Assembly (NCBI RefSeq): GCF_013337685.1
Contig: NZ_SUQN01000006.1
Location: forward strand, 248,001 to 312,000
DNA: 64,000 nt
Direction of reading: 5' to 3'
Source: Citrobacter gillenii
GTDB lineage: Bacteria; Pseudomonadota; Gammaproteobacteria; Enterobacterales; Enterobacteriaceae
Part shown: piece by piece, positions 57,653 through 64,000 of the stretch
How the letters are laid out: each line of letters opens with the position of its first letter
How positions within the stretch are numbered: position 1 is the first letter of the stretch
Program-made: the position numbers and the translations under genes
Notes under the pieces: model-generated
Seen by the model: the letters and a program-made list of their open reading frames with translations, nothing else
Told to the model about the DNA's origin: nothing
The model's database searches: none

Positions 57653-58251
57653 GGGTTCCGTTCACCTCAGCTGTGTCATTTCTCTGAAACGCCGTTACCC
57701 GTGAACGTGCAAGGGAGGCTCACCGCCGCCTCCCTTGCAACCCAGGCTCCCGGCGGGAAAATCGTCGCTACGCGATTCATTCGTCTTATGCCGTCTGCCT
57801 GTCGGGTCGGGGCCGAGCCTGCATCCTTGCAGGCCGTCCCCTCTGCCCGCATCCCTGCGGGCAGACCCGGTCAGCCGTCAACGACTCATCGATTTTCAGC
57901 CGGACATGGGTCATCGCTTCAACTCTCTGACTTTCAGTTAAATCTCTTATGCTGTTCAGATATATTCAAATAAAAATACCGGTAGTCAGGCGTGGCTGGT
58001 CCGGCTGAAAATTGCCGACGTGTTTCCGTAAGGCCGGGAGAACCCGCAGGGATGCGGGTTCAGGGCGCGCTTTACAGGGACGTTACATCGCGCCCGGCCC
58101 GAAAGCCTGAAGGAAAAAGCGGAGGGAACCACGAAGTGGCAATTTTCCCGCCGGGAGCCGGGATTGTAAAGGGCGTGGCGGAGAACGCCCTTTACACGTT
58201 CACATGAACCAATACTTAAGAGAAGCGATGAACATAAGGTGAACGGAACCC
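57653..58251. repeat. 599-bp structured inverted-repeat element with covarying stems
   Basis: Two arms, 57653-57905 and 57999-58251, are each exactly 253 bp and are inverted relative to each other. They share perfect 15-bp termini (GGGTTCCGTTCACCT) and an 18-bp block at offset 92. Stems at identical offsets are kept by paired changes. Offset 56: GCAAGGGAGGC/GCCTCCCTTGC against GTAAAGGGCGT/ACGCCCTTTAC, both 11 bp with 8-base loops. Offset 112: TCGC/GCGA against CCAC/GTGG. Offset 156: GGGGCCG/CGTCCCC against GGGCGCG/CGCGCCC. Offset 190: CTGCCCGC/GCGGGCAG against GAACCCGC/GCGGGTTC, loop ATCCCT in both. Right-arm sequences are given on the minus strand. The 93-bp centre is AT-rich and not repeated. 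No credible gene lies inside. Confidence 0.85.
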
Positions 58252-58446
58252 TTTCTCTGAGAGCGTATATTCATTACTTCCGCCAACACAGGTTGATACT
58301 TTCTGAAACTGAGGCGTTCACTGATAAGTATTACCCATCAGGGGACCAAATAATTAATACGACAAATATTTACCACCATTTCATTCGCAGCTATTCTTAA
58401 TTTGATTACTTTAAAAACAAGTGATTGAACGCAAAATGAGGCGCAA
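58252..58446. other. yhaH upstream region
   Basis: AT-rich sequence of about 195 bp between the inverted-repeat element and yhaH. Nothing recognised beyond a likely promoter region. Confidence 0.4.
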
Positions 58447-58812
58447 ATGGATTGGTATCTAAACGTTCTTAAGAACTATTTTGGTTTTGGCGGCCGGGCT
58501 CGGCGCAAAGAGTACTGGATGTTTGTTCTGGTCAACATCATCTTTTCTTTCGTACTCAGCATCCTGGACAACATGCTTGGCTGGCAACGCGCCGGGGGAG
58601 AAGGCGTATTAACGACGATTTATGGTGTGCTGGTATTTATACCGTGGTGGGCAGTGCAGTTCCGTCGTTTGCATGACACCGACCGTTCTGCATGGTGGCT
58701 GCTGATCCTGTTGATCCCCATTATTGGCTGGTTAGTTATCATTATTTTCAACTGTCAGAACGGCACGCCGGGTAGCAACCGCTTCGGTGCAGACCCTAAA
58801 CAACTGTCCTGA
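58447..58812 (+). CDS. yhaH: DUF805 inner-membrane protein YhaH
   Basis: A 121-residue membrane protein with three to four helices and the DUF805 motifs Gly-Arg-Ala-Arg-Arg-Lys-Glu-Tyr-Trp and Arg-Arg-Leu-His-Asp-Thr-Asp-Arg-Ser. It is closest to E. coli YhaH. K-12 has a second DUF805 gene (yhaI) next to it, absent here. Function unknown. Confidence 0.92.
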   Translation: MDWYLNVLKNYFGFGGRARRKEYWMFVLVNIIFSFVLSILDNMLGWQRAGGEGVLTTIYGVLVFIPWWAVQFRRLHDTDRSAWWLLILLIPIIGWLVIIIFNCQNGTPGSNRFGADPKQLS

Positions 58813-58828
58813 CGTAGCACGTAGAGAT

Positions 58829-58910
58829 GCCTGATGGCGCTGCGCTTATCAGGCCTACAACCTACTCCGTTTTGTAGGCCGGATAAGGTGCTTGCACCGC
58901 ATCCGGCTTA
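58829..58910. repeat. BIME between yhaH and yhaJ
   Basis: GCCTGATGGCGCTGCG... and GTAGGCCGGATAAGG...CATCCGGC form opposed REPs between the convergent yhaH and yhaJ. Confidence 0.85.
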
Positions 58911-58918
58911 ACCCCACC

Positions 58919-59815
58919 TTATTTCCCCGCAAACAGCTTCGGAATTTCGCGCAGACACCAGGATTTGGCCTCACCCATACTGTCCCGTCGCCAGGCCATG
59001 ATGATATCAATTTCGTTGGTGGACTCCGGGCTCACCACGCGCAAACGACCTGCGGCAATATCCTCTTCCACCAGCGGATACGGCATGGTCGCCACACCCA
59101 GCCCGGCCAACAGCGCCTGGCGCTTATCTTCGATTGAACTCACCGTCAGGCGCGGCTGTTTATCCAGTAACTGGACGGTCAGCACCGGGCGCTCACGGGC
59201 GGTATCCGCCACCGCAATTCCCCGGTATTTCACTCGGGTCACTTCCGACAACGGCTCCGGCTCCTGATGGATAGGATGATCCGGCGCGGCCACGTAGACG
59301 TTCATCAGCGTGTACAGCTTGCGGGAATTAATTTCTGACGATGAACGAAAATGCATATCCGGGGCGATCACGATATCCGCCCTTCCCTGCTCCAGGCGTT
59401 CCCATGCCCCAGCCAGCACCTCAGTGATCACTGAAAGCTGGGTATTGGCCTTCACGGCAAGCCGGTCGATGAGCGGAAAGAACGCTGCCGTGGGTACCAG
59501 CGCTTCGGTGACGATCGTCAGATGCGTTTCCCAGCCGCGGGCCAGCGCTTCGGCATCGGTGGTCAGCTTATCAGCCGCCTCGAGCAGCACGCGCCCACGT
59601 TCCAGTAGCATGCGTCCAACGTTAGTAAATTTTGTGCGATGGCCTGAGCGGTCAAACAACACCACATCCAGCTCTTCTTCCAGCTTTTGCATGGTATAGC
59701 TGAGAGCGGAAGGAACGCGCCCCAGTTCGTCCGCCGCAGCGGCAAAGCTGCCACGTCTGTCGATTGCATCCATTACGCGTAACGCTTCAAGCGTTAATGC
59801 CCTTTCTTTGGCCAT
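58919..59815 (-). CDS. yhaJ: LysR-family regulator YhaJ
   Basis: A 298-residue LysR regulator with HTH at residues 8-40 (Ala-Ala-Ala-Ala-Asp-Glu-Leu-Gly-Arg-Val-Pro-Ser-Ala-Leu-Ser-Tyr) and a full substrate-binding domain. In E. coli it activates yqjF in response to quinol-like compounds from nitrotoluenes and influences virulence genes in pathogens. ATG at 59815 gives the E. coli length. It is divergent from yhaK across about 100 bp, a usual LysR arrangement. Confidence 0.94.
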   Translation of the reverse strand: MAKERALTLEALRVMDAIDRRGSFAAAADELGRVPSALSYTMQKLEEELDVVLFDRSGHRTKFTNVGRMLLERGRVLLEAADKLTTDAEALARGWETHLTIVTEALVPTAAFFPLIDRLAVKANTQLSVITEVLAGAWERLEQGRADIVIAPDMHFRSSSEINSRKLYTLMNVYVAAPDHPIHQEPEPLSEVTRVKYRGIAVADTARERPVLTVQLLDKQPRLTVSSIEDKRQALLAGLGVATMPYPLVEEDIAAGRLRVVSPESTNEIDIIMAWRRDSMGEAKSWCLREIPKLFAGK

Positions 59816-59919
59816 GTCGTTCTCATTCAGGAAATTTGAACATACCGGGCAGAATATCTGGCTAACAATACAGCGTCCAGCCATTTAACATAAAAGGAAG
59901 TAAAGAGAGGTCAAGAAAG

Positions 59920-60621
59920 ATGATTACTACCCGAACAGCAAAACAGTGCGGACAGGCAGACTACGGCTGGCTGCAAGCTCGTTATACCTTCTCCTTTGGA
60001 CACTATTTTGATCCTAAGCTGCTGGGTTATGCCTCGCTGCGTGTTCTGAACCAGGAAGTTCTGGCACCGGGGGCCTCTTTCCAGCCGCGTACCTATCCGA
60101 AGGTGGATATCGTCAACCTGATCCTTGAAGGGGAAGCGGAATATCGCGACAGCGAAGGCAACCATGTCCGGGCAAAAGCCGGTGAGGTTTTACTGCTCGC
60201 CACGCAGCCTGGGATTAGCTACAGCGAGCACAACCTTAACAAGGATAAGCCATTAACCCGCATGCAATTATGGCTGGACGCCTGCCCGCAGCGGGAAAAT
60301 GCCTGTGTACAGAAAGCCACGCTGGCGACCGGCAAGCATCAACTGATCGCCTCCCCGGACGGAGAACAAGGCAGCCTGCATCTTCGCCAGCAGGTGTGGA
60401 TACACCATGTCGAATTGAAGCAAGGTGAATCACTGAGTTTTCAGTTACATGGCCCACGCGCCTATCTGCAGTCGATCCACGGCACGTTCCATGCGCTAAC
60501 GGCTGGAGCAGAAAAAGAAGCGCTGACCTGTGGTGATGGCGCATTTATTCGTGACGAAGCTAACATAACATTAGTTGCCGATACGCCTTTGCGCGCTTTG
60601 CTGATAGATTTGCCCGTATAG
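59920..60621 (+). CDS. yhaK: pirin-family bicupin YhaK
   Basis: A 233-residue bicupin of the pirin group, equal in length to E. coli YhaK, a redox-sensitive cytoplasmic protein. The first cupin carries Gly-His-Tyr-Phe-Asp-Pro-Lys and the Pro-Lys-Val-Asp-Ile-Val motif, with a Cys-rich turn near residue 122. It is divergent from yhaJ, whose product probably controls it. The enzymatic role, perhaps quercetinase-like, is unproven. Confidence 0.92.
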   Translation: MITTRTAKQCGQADYGWLQARYTFSFGHYFDPKLLGYASLRVLNQEVLAPGASFQPRTYPKVDIVNLILEGEAEYRDSEGNHVRAKAGEVLLLATQPGISYSEHNLNKDKPLTRMQLWLDACPQRENACVQKATLATGKHQLIASPDGEQGSLHLRQQVWIHHVELKQGESLSFQLHGPRAYLQSIHGTFHALTAGAEKEALTCGDGAFIRDEANITLVADTPLRALLIDLPV

Positions 60622-60646
60622 TCAGGAAAAACAAGGGAGTACGACT

Positions 60647-60808
60647 ATGAGCAAGAAAGCGTCAAAAAAGCGTAAGCCGGCGGTCAAAGCCAAAATTCAG
60701 GACACGGTCGTCCAGACCAAAACCTTTGGCTATGAAGATATGCTGACGGAACTGGAAGCGATTGTTGCCGATGCCGAGCAAAGGCAGGAAGAAGAAGACG
60801 CCGCCTGA
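60647..60808 (+). CDS. yhaL: small conserved protein YhaL
   Basis: A 53-residue protein, too short for many gene callers. It begins with a Lys-rich stretch (Met-Ser-Lys-Lys-Ala-Ser-Lys-Lys-Arg-Lys) and has the conserved Phe-Gly-Tyr-Glu-Asp-Met-Leu-Thr-Glu-Leu-Glu-Ala-Ile-Val block and an acidic tail. It corresponds to E. coli YhaL (54 aa). AAGGGAG lies seven bases upstream; the gene starts 25 bases after yhaK. It resembles small XseB-like helical proteins in shape; function unknown. Confidence 0.9.
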   Translation: MSKKASKKRKPAVKAKIQDTVVQTKTFGYEDMLTELEAIVADAEQRQEEEDAA

Positions 60809-60824
60809 TAAGGCGGCTCAGACT

Positions 60825-60860
60825 GACGCCGGGTGGCGGTTACGCCTTACCCGGCCTACA
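60825..60860. repeat. single REP between yhaL and cyuA
   Basis: GCCGGGTGGCGGTTACGCC and TTACCCGGC form one REP palindrome separating the convergent yhaL and cyuA. Confidence 0.75.
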
Positions 60861-60862
60861 GA

Positions 60863-62173
60863 TTAATGCGCTTTGCTGGCCATGATCTCAATGATCTGCT
60901 TGTCGGTTTCCTGCATCGAACGACATGCCAGCGCACACAGATTCGCAATAGATTGCTCGACATTATGCGCCACAATCCCTTCGTTACCGGTCACTGCCGT
61001 ATCGTCCAGCGCCATGAGTACCGCCTTCCATGCCGCCGACGCGCTGGTAGACACTTTCATCGCACAGCTGTTTGACGCGCCATCGCAAATCATCCCACTC
61101 ACATCGCCAATCATGCTGCTGATCGCCATGGCGATGGTGTTATAGCGCCCATCCACCAGCCATGCCATCCCCGCCGCCGCGCCCATCGCCGCCGTCGTTG
61201 CCGCACACAGAGCCGACAAGCGAGGAAGCTGATGATGGATATAGATTGCACTCAGGTGTGACAACATCAGCGCACGCGCCTGTTTTTCATCATCCGCACC
61301 AAAGTGCTCGGCCACCACCATCACCGGAACCGTGGCGGTGATCCCCTGGTTCCCGGAACCGGAGTTACTCATCGCCGGCAGCGTCGCGCCGCCCATTCTC
61401 GCATCCGACGCCGCACTGGTACGGATCAGAATAGCGGTTGAAAGATCGTTTGCCAGCAGGCCACGGGCACACTGCTTCTCCAGCGTAGCACCGATATGTA
61501 ATCCCCATGTCCCGCGTAACCCTTCCTGAGACAGCGCCCCGTTTAGTTTTGCCGCCTGCAGAATAAAGCGGATGGACTCAAACGGCACCGCATTCACAAA
61601 CGCCAGAATCTCTTCCAGCGAGGTGTGGGATAACACCGCCAGCGGCGAATCCAGCTCTTCATCCTGCGTCTGTTCTTCTTTACTGAACACCACACCATTA
61701 TGGGTTTCGATGTGCACAATGTTGGTATGACCGCCAACAATCGTGACGCACGCCCACCCGTCACGGCTGTACACCTTAGCGCGTGAGAAGAGAATATCTT
61801 CGCAAGGTTGCTGCAGCATCACCGCCACGTTTCCGGCAGCCAGCATGGCTTTGGCGTCGGCTATGGCCTCTGCGGACGCATCCTTCAGCACTTCTAAACC
61901 CGCGTGGGCATTGCCACCCAGCGCACCCAGCGCAGCGGCGACGGGCAACCCTACCATTCCGGTGCCCGGTACGGTCACGCCCATGCCGTTTTTCATCAGG
62001 TTGGGTGAGACCCACGCATCAATGCGTTCAACCGCGCCGTTCAGCTCAGCGGATGCGACTGCCGCCGCCAAAGCCAGAGAGATAGGTTCGGTGCAGCCCA
62101 GGGCAGGTTTGACTTCTTCCTGCACCGCGCGGATAAAACAGTCCCATAATGGATTCAATGTAGTCTCAAACAT
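60863..62173 (-). CDS. cyuA: cysteine desulfidase (UPF0597)
   Basis: A 436-residue iron-sulfur cysteine desulfidase (formerly yhaM) breaking L-cysteine into pyruvate, ammonia and sulfide, mainly anaerobically. Conserved Cys-bearing motifs include Leu-Gly-Cys-Thr-Glu-Pro-Ile-Ser near residue 30 and [11 protein letters not shown] near 345. ATG at 62173 matches the E. coli start Met-Phe; the open frame continues five codons upstream. It lies 24 bases after cyuP in one operon. Confidence 0.94.
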   Translation of the reverse strand: MFETTLNPLWDCFIRAVQEEVKPALGCTEPISLALAAAVASAELNGAVERIDAWVSPNLMKNGMGVTVPGTGMVGLPVAAALGALGGNAHAGLEVLKDASAEAIADAKAMLAAGNVAVMLQQPCEDILFSRAKVYSRDGWACVTIVGGHTNIVHIETHNGVVFSKEEQTQDEELDSPLAVLSHTSLEEILAFVNAVPFESIRFILQAAKLNGALSQEGLRGTWGLHIGATLEKQCARGLLANDLSTAILIRTSAASDARMGGATLPAMSNSGSGNQGITATVPVMVVAEHFGADDEKQARALMLSHLSAIYIHHQLPRLSALCAATTAAMGAAAGMAWLVDGRYNTIAMAISSMIGDVSGMICDGASNSCAMKVSTSASAAWKAVLMALDDTAVTGNEGIVAHNVEQSIANLCALACRSMQETDKQIIEIMASKAH

Positions 62174-62197
62174 AGCAACGACCTTCACTCAGATAAC

Positions 62198-63529
62198 TCA
62201 AGAAAATGCCAGGAACGGAGAAACGCACAACAGCAGGCCTGTGATGATGATCAGGTACAGGGAAGCGCCTTTATATTTGTGCAGTGCAGGAACTTTGTAG
62301 ACCAGCCAGGCCGGGATCAAACAGCCCACCATGCCGAAGATTGGGCTACAAATAGAGGTGAAGCTCAGTACCGGCGCATTGAGCACAATTGCACTCCAGG
62401 CCAGTAAAATAGCGAAGACCATGATGCCGCGCTGAACGAAGATTTCGTTGATCTTCTCAGCAGGCATGTAGCGACGCAGCACATTCATCACAATGCCTTG
62501 AGTCGCTTCACGGAAGCCTAAGTACACACCGAAGAAGGCGGTCATCACGGCAAAAATGTTCAGAATAACGCTGACGATTTTCACCCAACCCGCGCCGTCG
62601 CCGCTAATAAACTGTGCGGCAATCGCCAGGGCGGAAATGTTCTGCTCGTAGGCTTTCACCGCTTCATCATGGCCCATTGCCAGGGTGAAAGAGACGGCGT
62701 AGAAGAAGACAGTGACAAACAGTATGCCAAACGCGATGTTCATGGCGCGCAGCGCTTTATGACGCGCGACCTCAATGGATTTTGCGCGAGAACGGTACGA
62801 GATAACCATCGGGCTTAAGGTTTGAATAAACAGAATCGAGGTCAGCGTAAAGGGCAGCGTAATAATCGCATTCTTGATCAGCAGCCCCATCGGCGGCAGC
62901 GAGCCAGCGTTATGTAAATGCCACATCCCGACCATCGACACGCCAAGGGCGGCAACGACCAGCAGCTTGGTCAACACCATGCCGGTGGAGATTTTAAACA
63001 GTAATTTTTCACCGCGTGACGAGATAGCCACCAGGATGCAAATCAGCACCAGGCCATAGAACGGGCTGTCGGACAGTAACCCTTCGGTCACGCCAAATGT
63101 ATGCAGATACGAAGCGCTGTCGTTAGTGATGGCGGTGGAATAAACAAACATCCAGATAACCAACATCACAAAATACAACGCCCCTAACAGGATGCCCCAG
63201 TTTTTGCCTAAATAACCGCTAATGACGCTTGGGTAATCTTTGCACTCAGGAGATTCAGCCAGCGTGTTGATGAACAGACGCTGGAACAAATACATCGCGG
63301 GATAGCCGATAATCGAGGACAGCAGGAATACCCACAACCCCATCAGACCCACCTGGACGGGAAGAAAAACAATCCCCGCGCCAATCGCCATACCGATACT
63401 CATAATGACCCAACCGGTGTCCATGCTGTCGAATTTAATGGCTTCCTGCCATTCACTTTCGGTCATTCCCGCCCGGCGCGCCGGAGCGGATGCGTCGAGT
63501 ATTACGCTGTTATTCGTAGCCGTTTCCAT
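62198..63529 (-). CDS. cyuP: cysteine/serine uptake transporter CyuP
   Basis: A 443-residue permease of the hydroxy/aromatic amino acid (HAAAP) family with about eleven helices (formerly yhaO). Trp-Val-Ile-Met-Ser-Ile-Gly-Met-Ala-Ile-Gly-Ala-Gly in helix 1 is typical. It imports cysteine (and probably serine) for CyuA. Length equals E. coli. In E. coli the operon is induced by cysteine through CyuR (YbaO). The promoter should lie in 63530-63766. Confidence 0.94.
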   Translation of the reverse strand: METATNNSVILDASAPARRAGMTESEWQEAIKFDSMDTGWVIMSIGMAIGAGIVFLPVQVGLMGLWVFLLSSIIGYPAMYLFQRLFINTLAESPECKDYPSVISGYLGKNWGILLGALYFVMLVIWMFVYSTAITNDSASYLHTFGVTEGLLSDSPFYGLVLICILVAISSRGEKLLFKISTGMVLTKLLVVAALGVSMVGMWHLHNAGSLPPMGLLIKNAIITLPFTLTSILFIQTLSPMVISYRSRAKSIEVARHKALRAMNIAFGILFVTVFFYAVSFTLAMGHDEAVKAYEQNISALAIAAQFISGDGAGWVKIVSVILNIFAVMTAFFGVYLGFREATQGIVMNVLRRYMPAEKINEIFVQRGIMVFAILLAWSAIVLNAPVLSFTSICSPIFGMVGCLIPAWLVYKVPALHKYKGASLYLIIITGLLLCVSPFLAFS

Positions 63530-63766
63530 AATTTCCCGCTTAATGTGTAGGTAGAGGTTTTTTTATTTTTTTCGTATTGCGTCAAGGCGATACGCAATTC
63601 ATAAGATGCAGGCGAGCTCTTAGAATGAAGAAAATCATACGCTCAGGGTCAGAGAAAAACTTCACAAACAAAACCCTATAATCCCTACAGGTAAAGAAAG
63701 ATTTTCTCTTGAAAACATCAAAGGTGGGATCGATTTCTGTTTTTGAAGCAGATCACAACAAAAAAA
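63530..63766. other. cyuPA upstream region
   Basis: About 235 bp of intergenic DNA between cyuP and the tdcG terminator, with A/T tracts at 63560-63575 and 63640-63670. I see no gene and no unambiguous operator. Confidence 0.4.
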
Positions 63767-63789
63767 GGTGCACTTCTGTGCACCTTTTT
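63767..63789 (-). terminator. bidirectional terminator downstream of tdcG
   Basis: GGTGCAC and GTGCACC pair around TTCT, with an A run on one side and T run on the other. It ends 22 bases after the tdcG stop. Confidence 0.88.
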
Positions 63790-63810
63790 GGTCATGCTAT
63801 TTTGATTAAC

Positions 63811-64000
63811 TCACATACACACTACTTTGATCGCCAGACCGCCGCGCGAGGTTTCGCGGTATTTATCGTTCATGTCTTTGCCAGTTTCATACATCGTCTC
63901 GATAACTTTATCGAGCGACACCCGAGGTTCTGACGTGCGGCGCAGCGCCATACGCGCGGCGTTAACCGCTTTTACTGCGTTGATCGCATTACGTTCAATG
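63811..64000 (-). CDS. tdcG: L-serine dehydratase, C-terminal end (5' part outside window)
   Basis: The last 62 codons of an iron-sulfur L-serine dehydratase. The segment [20 protein letters not shown] is the family's signature. [10 protein letters not shown] and position next to cyuPA identify tdcG rather than sdaA or sdaB. The protein ends Lys-Val-Val-Cys-Met, whereas E. coli paralogs, as I remember, end in Ala-Cys-Asp or Thr-Cys-Asp. It converts serine to pyruvate and ammonia anaerobically. Confidence 0.88.
   Translation of the reverse strand, partial: IERNAINAVKAVNAARMALRRTSEPRVSLDKVIETMYETGKDMNDKYRETSRGGLAIKVVCM

Noticed and set aside
57701-58207. Three short frames (about 68-90 codons) inside the inverted element
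   Set aside because: They follow the hairpin stems, have biased composition with no domain, and the two arms preserve pairing rather than a shared reading frame.

Overview
The window looks like chromosome from a Citrobacter of the freundii group. From about 23.3 kb to the right end the gene order is the E. coli K-12 backbone (yqjH-yqjI-aer-patA-ygjH-ebgRAC-ygjIJK-fadH-rlmG-ygjPR-alx-sstT-ygjV-uxaCA-exuTR-yqjABCDEKFG-yhaHJKL-cyuAP-tdcG) with near-identical protein lengths. The left third carries the glycerol (dha) regulon in the arrangement known from C. freundii, which E. coli K-12 lacks. The species call is inference from gene content and remembered protein sequences; no search was run.

Left edge (1-5333): the regulatory and integration end of a P2-like prophage. 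Early genes (DUF2732-like, two unknowns, Fil-like, CII-like, Cox-like) are on the minus strand. A CI-type repressor, a PH/SHOCT protein, a tyrosine integrase and an unknown membrane protein are on the plus strand. It ends at a 45-bp copy of the 3' part of tRNA-Ile2 (CAU), the ileX type, so this is the distal att site. In K-12 ileX sits next to yqjH; here about 18 kb of extra DNA separates them. That DNA holds an AT-rich patch with three HTH regulators, the dha regulon, and a second cyclopropane-fatty-acid synthase gene with a divergent AraC regulator.

The dha regulon (7.9-21.1 kb) has four transcription units. dhaBCEF (minus) encodes B12-dependent glycerol dehydratase and its reactivase large subunit, followed by an unknown 99-aa gene. 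orfY-dhaT-dhaG-orfW (plus) encodes 1,3-propanediol dehydrogenase, the reactivase small subunit and a cobalamin adenosyltransferase. dhaR encodes the activator. dhaD and dhaK (divergent) encode glycerol dehydrogenase and ATP-dependent dihydroxyacetone kinase. Glycerol is thus split between oxidation (DhaD, DhaK) and reduction to 1,3-propanediol (DhaBCE, DhaT). Six copies of a 15-bp GTTYC-N5-GRAAC dyad, in three pairs with centres 31-32 bp apart, lie in the control regions and are the likely DhaR operators.

Backbone (23.3-64 kb): ferric reductase and its Ni/Fe-responsive repressor, aerotaxis, putrescine aminotransferase, the ebg beta-galactosidase system, a ygjIJK glycan cluster, fadH, rlmG, the alx pH/Mn riboswitch, serine transport, hexuronate catabolism and its repressor, the yqj membrane-protein cluster, and cysteine uptake/desulfidation. 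Relative to K-12, as remembered, higBA between fadH and rlmG and yhaI after yhaH are missing. REP/BIME elements fill several gaps.

The most unusual non-coding feature is at 57653-58251, between yqjG and yhaH. Two diverged inverted arms of exactly 253 bp share 15-bp termini and four stems at identical offsets. The paired bases have changed together between the arms while loops stay similar, which is the signature of selection on nucleic-acid structure. I could not match it to a named repeat.
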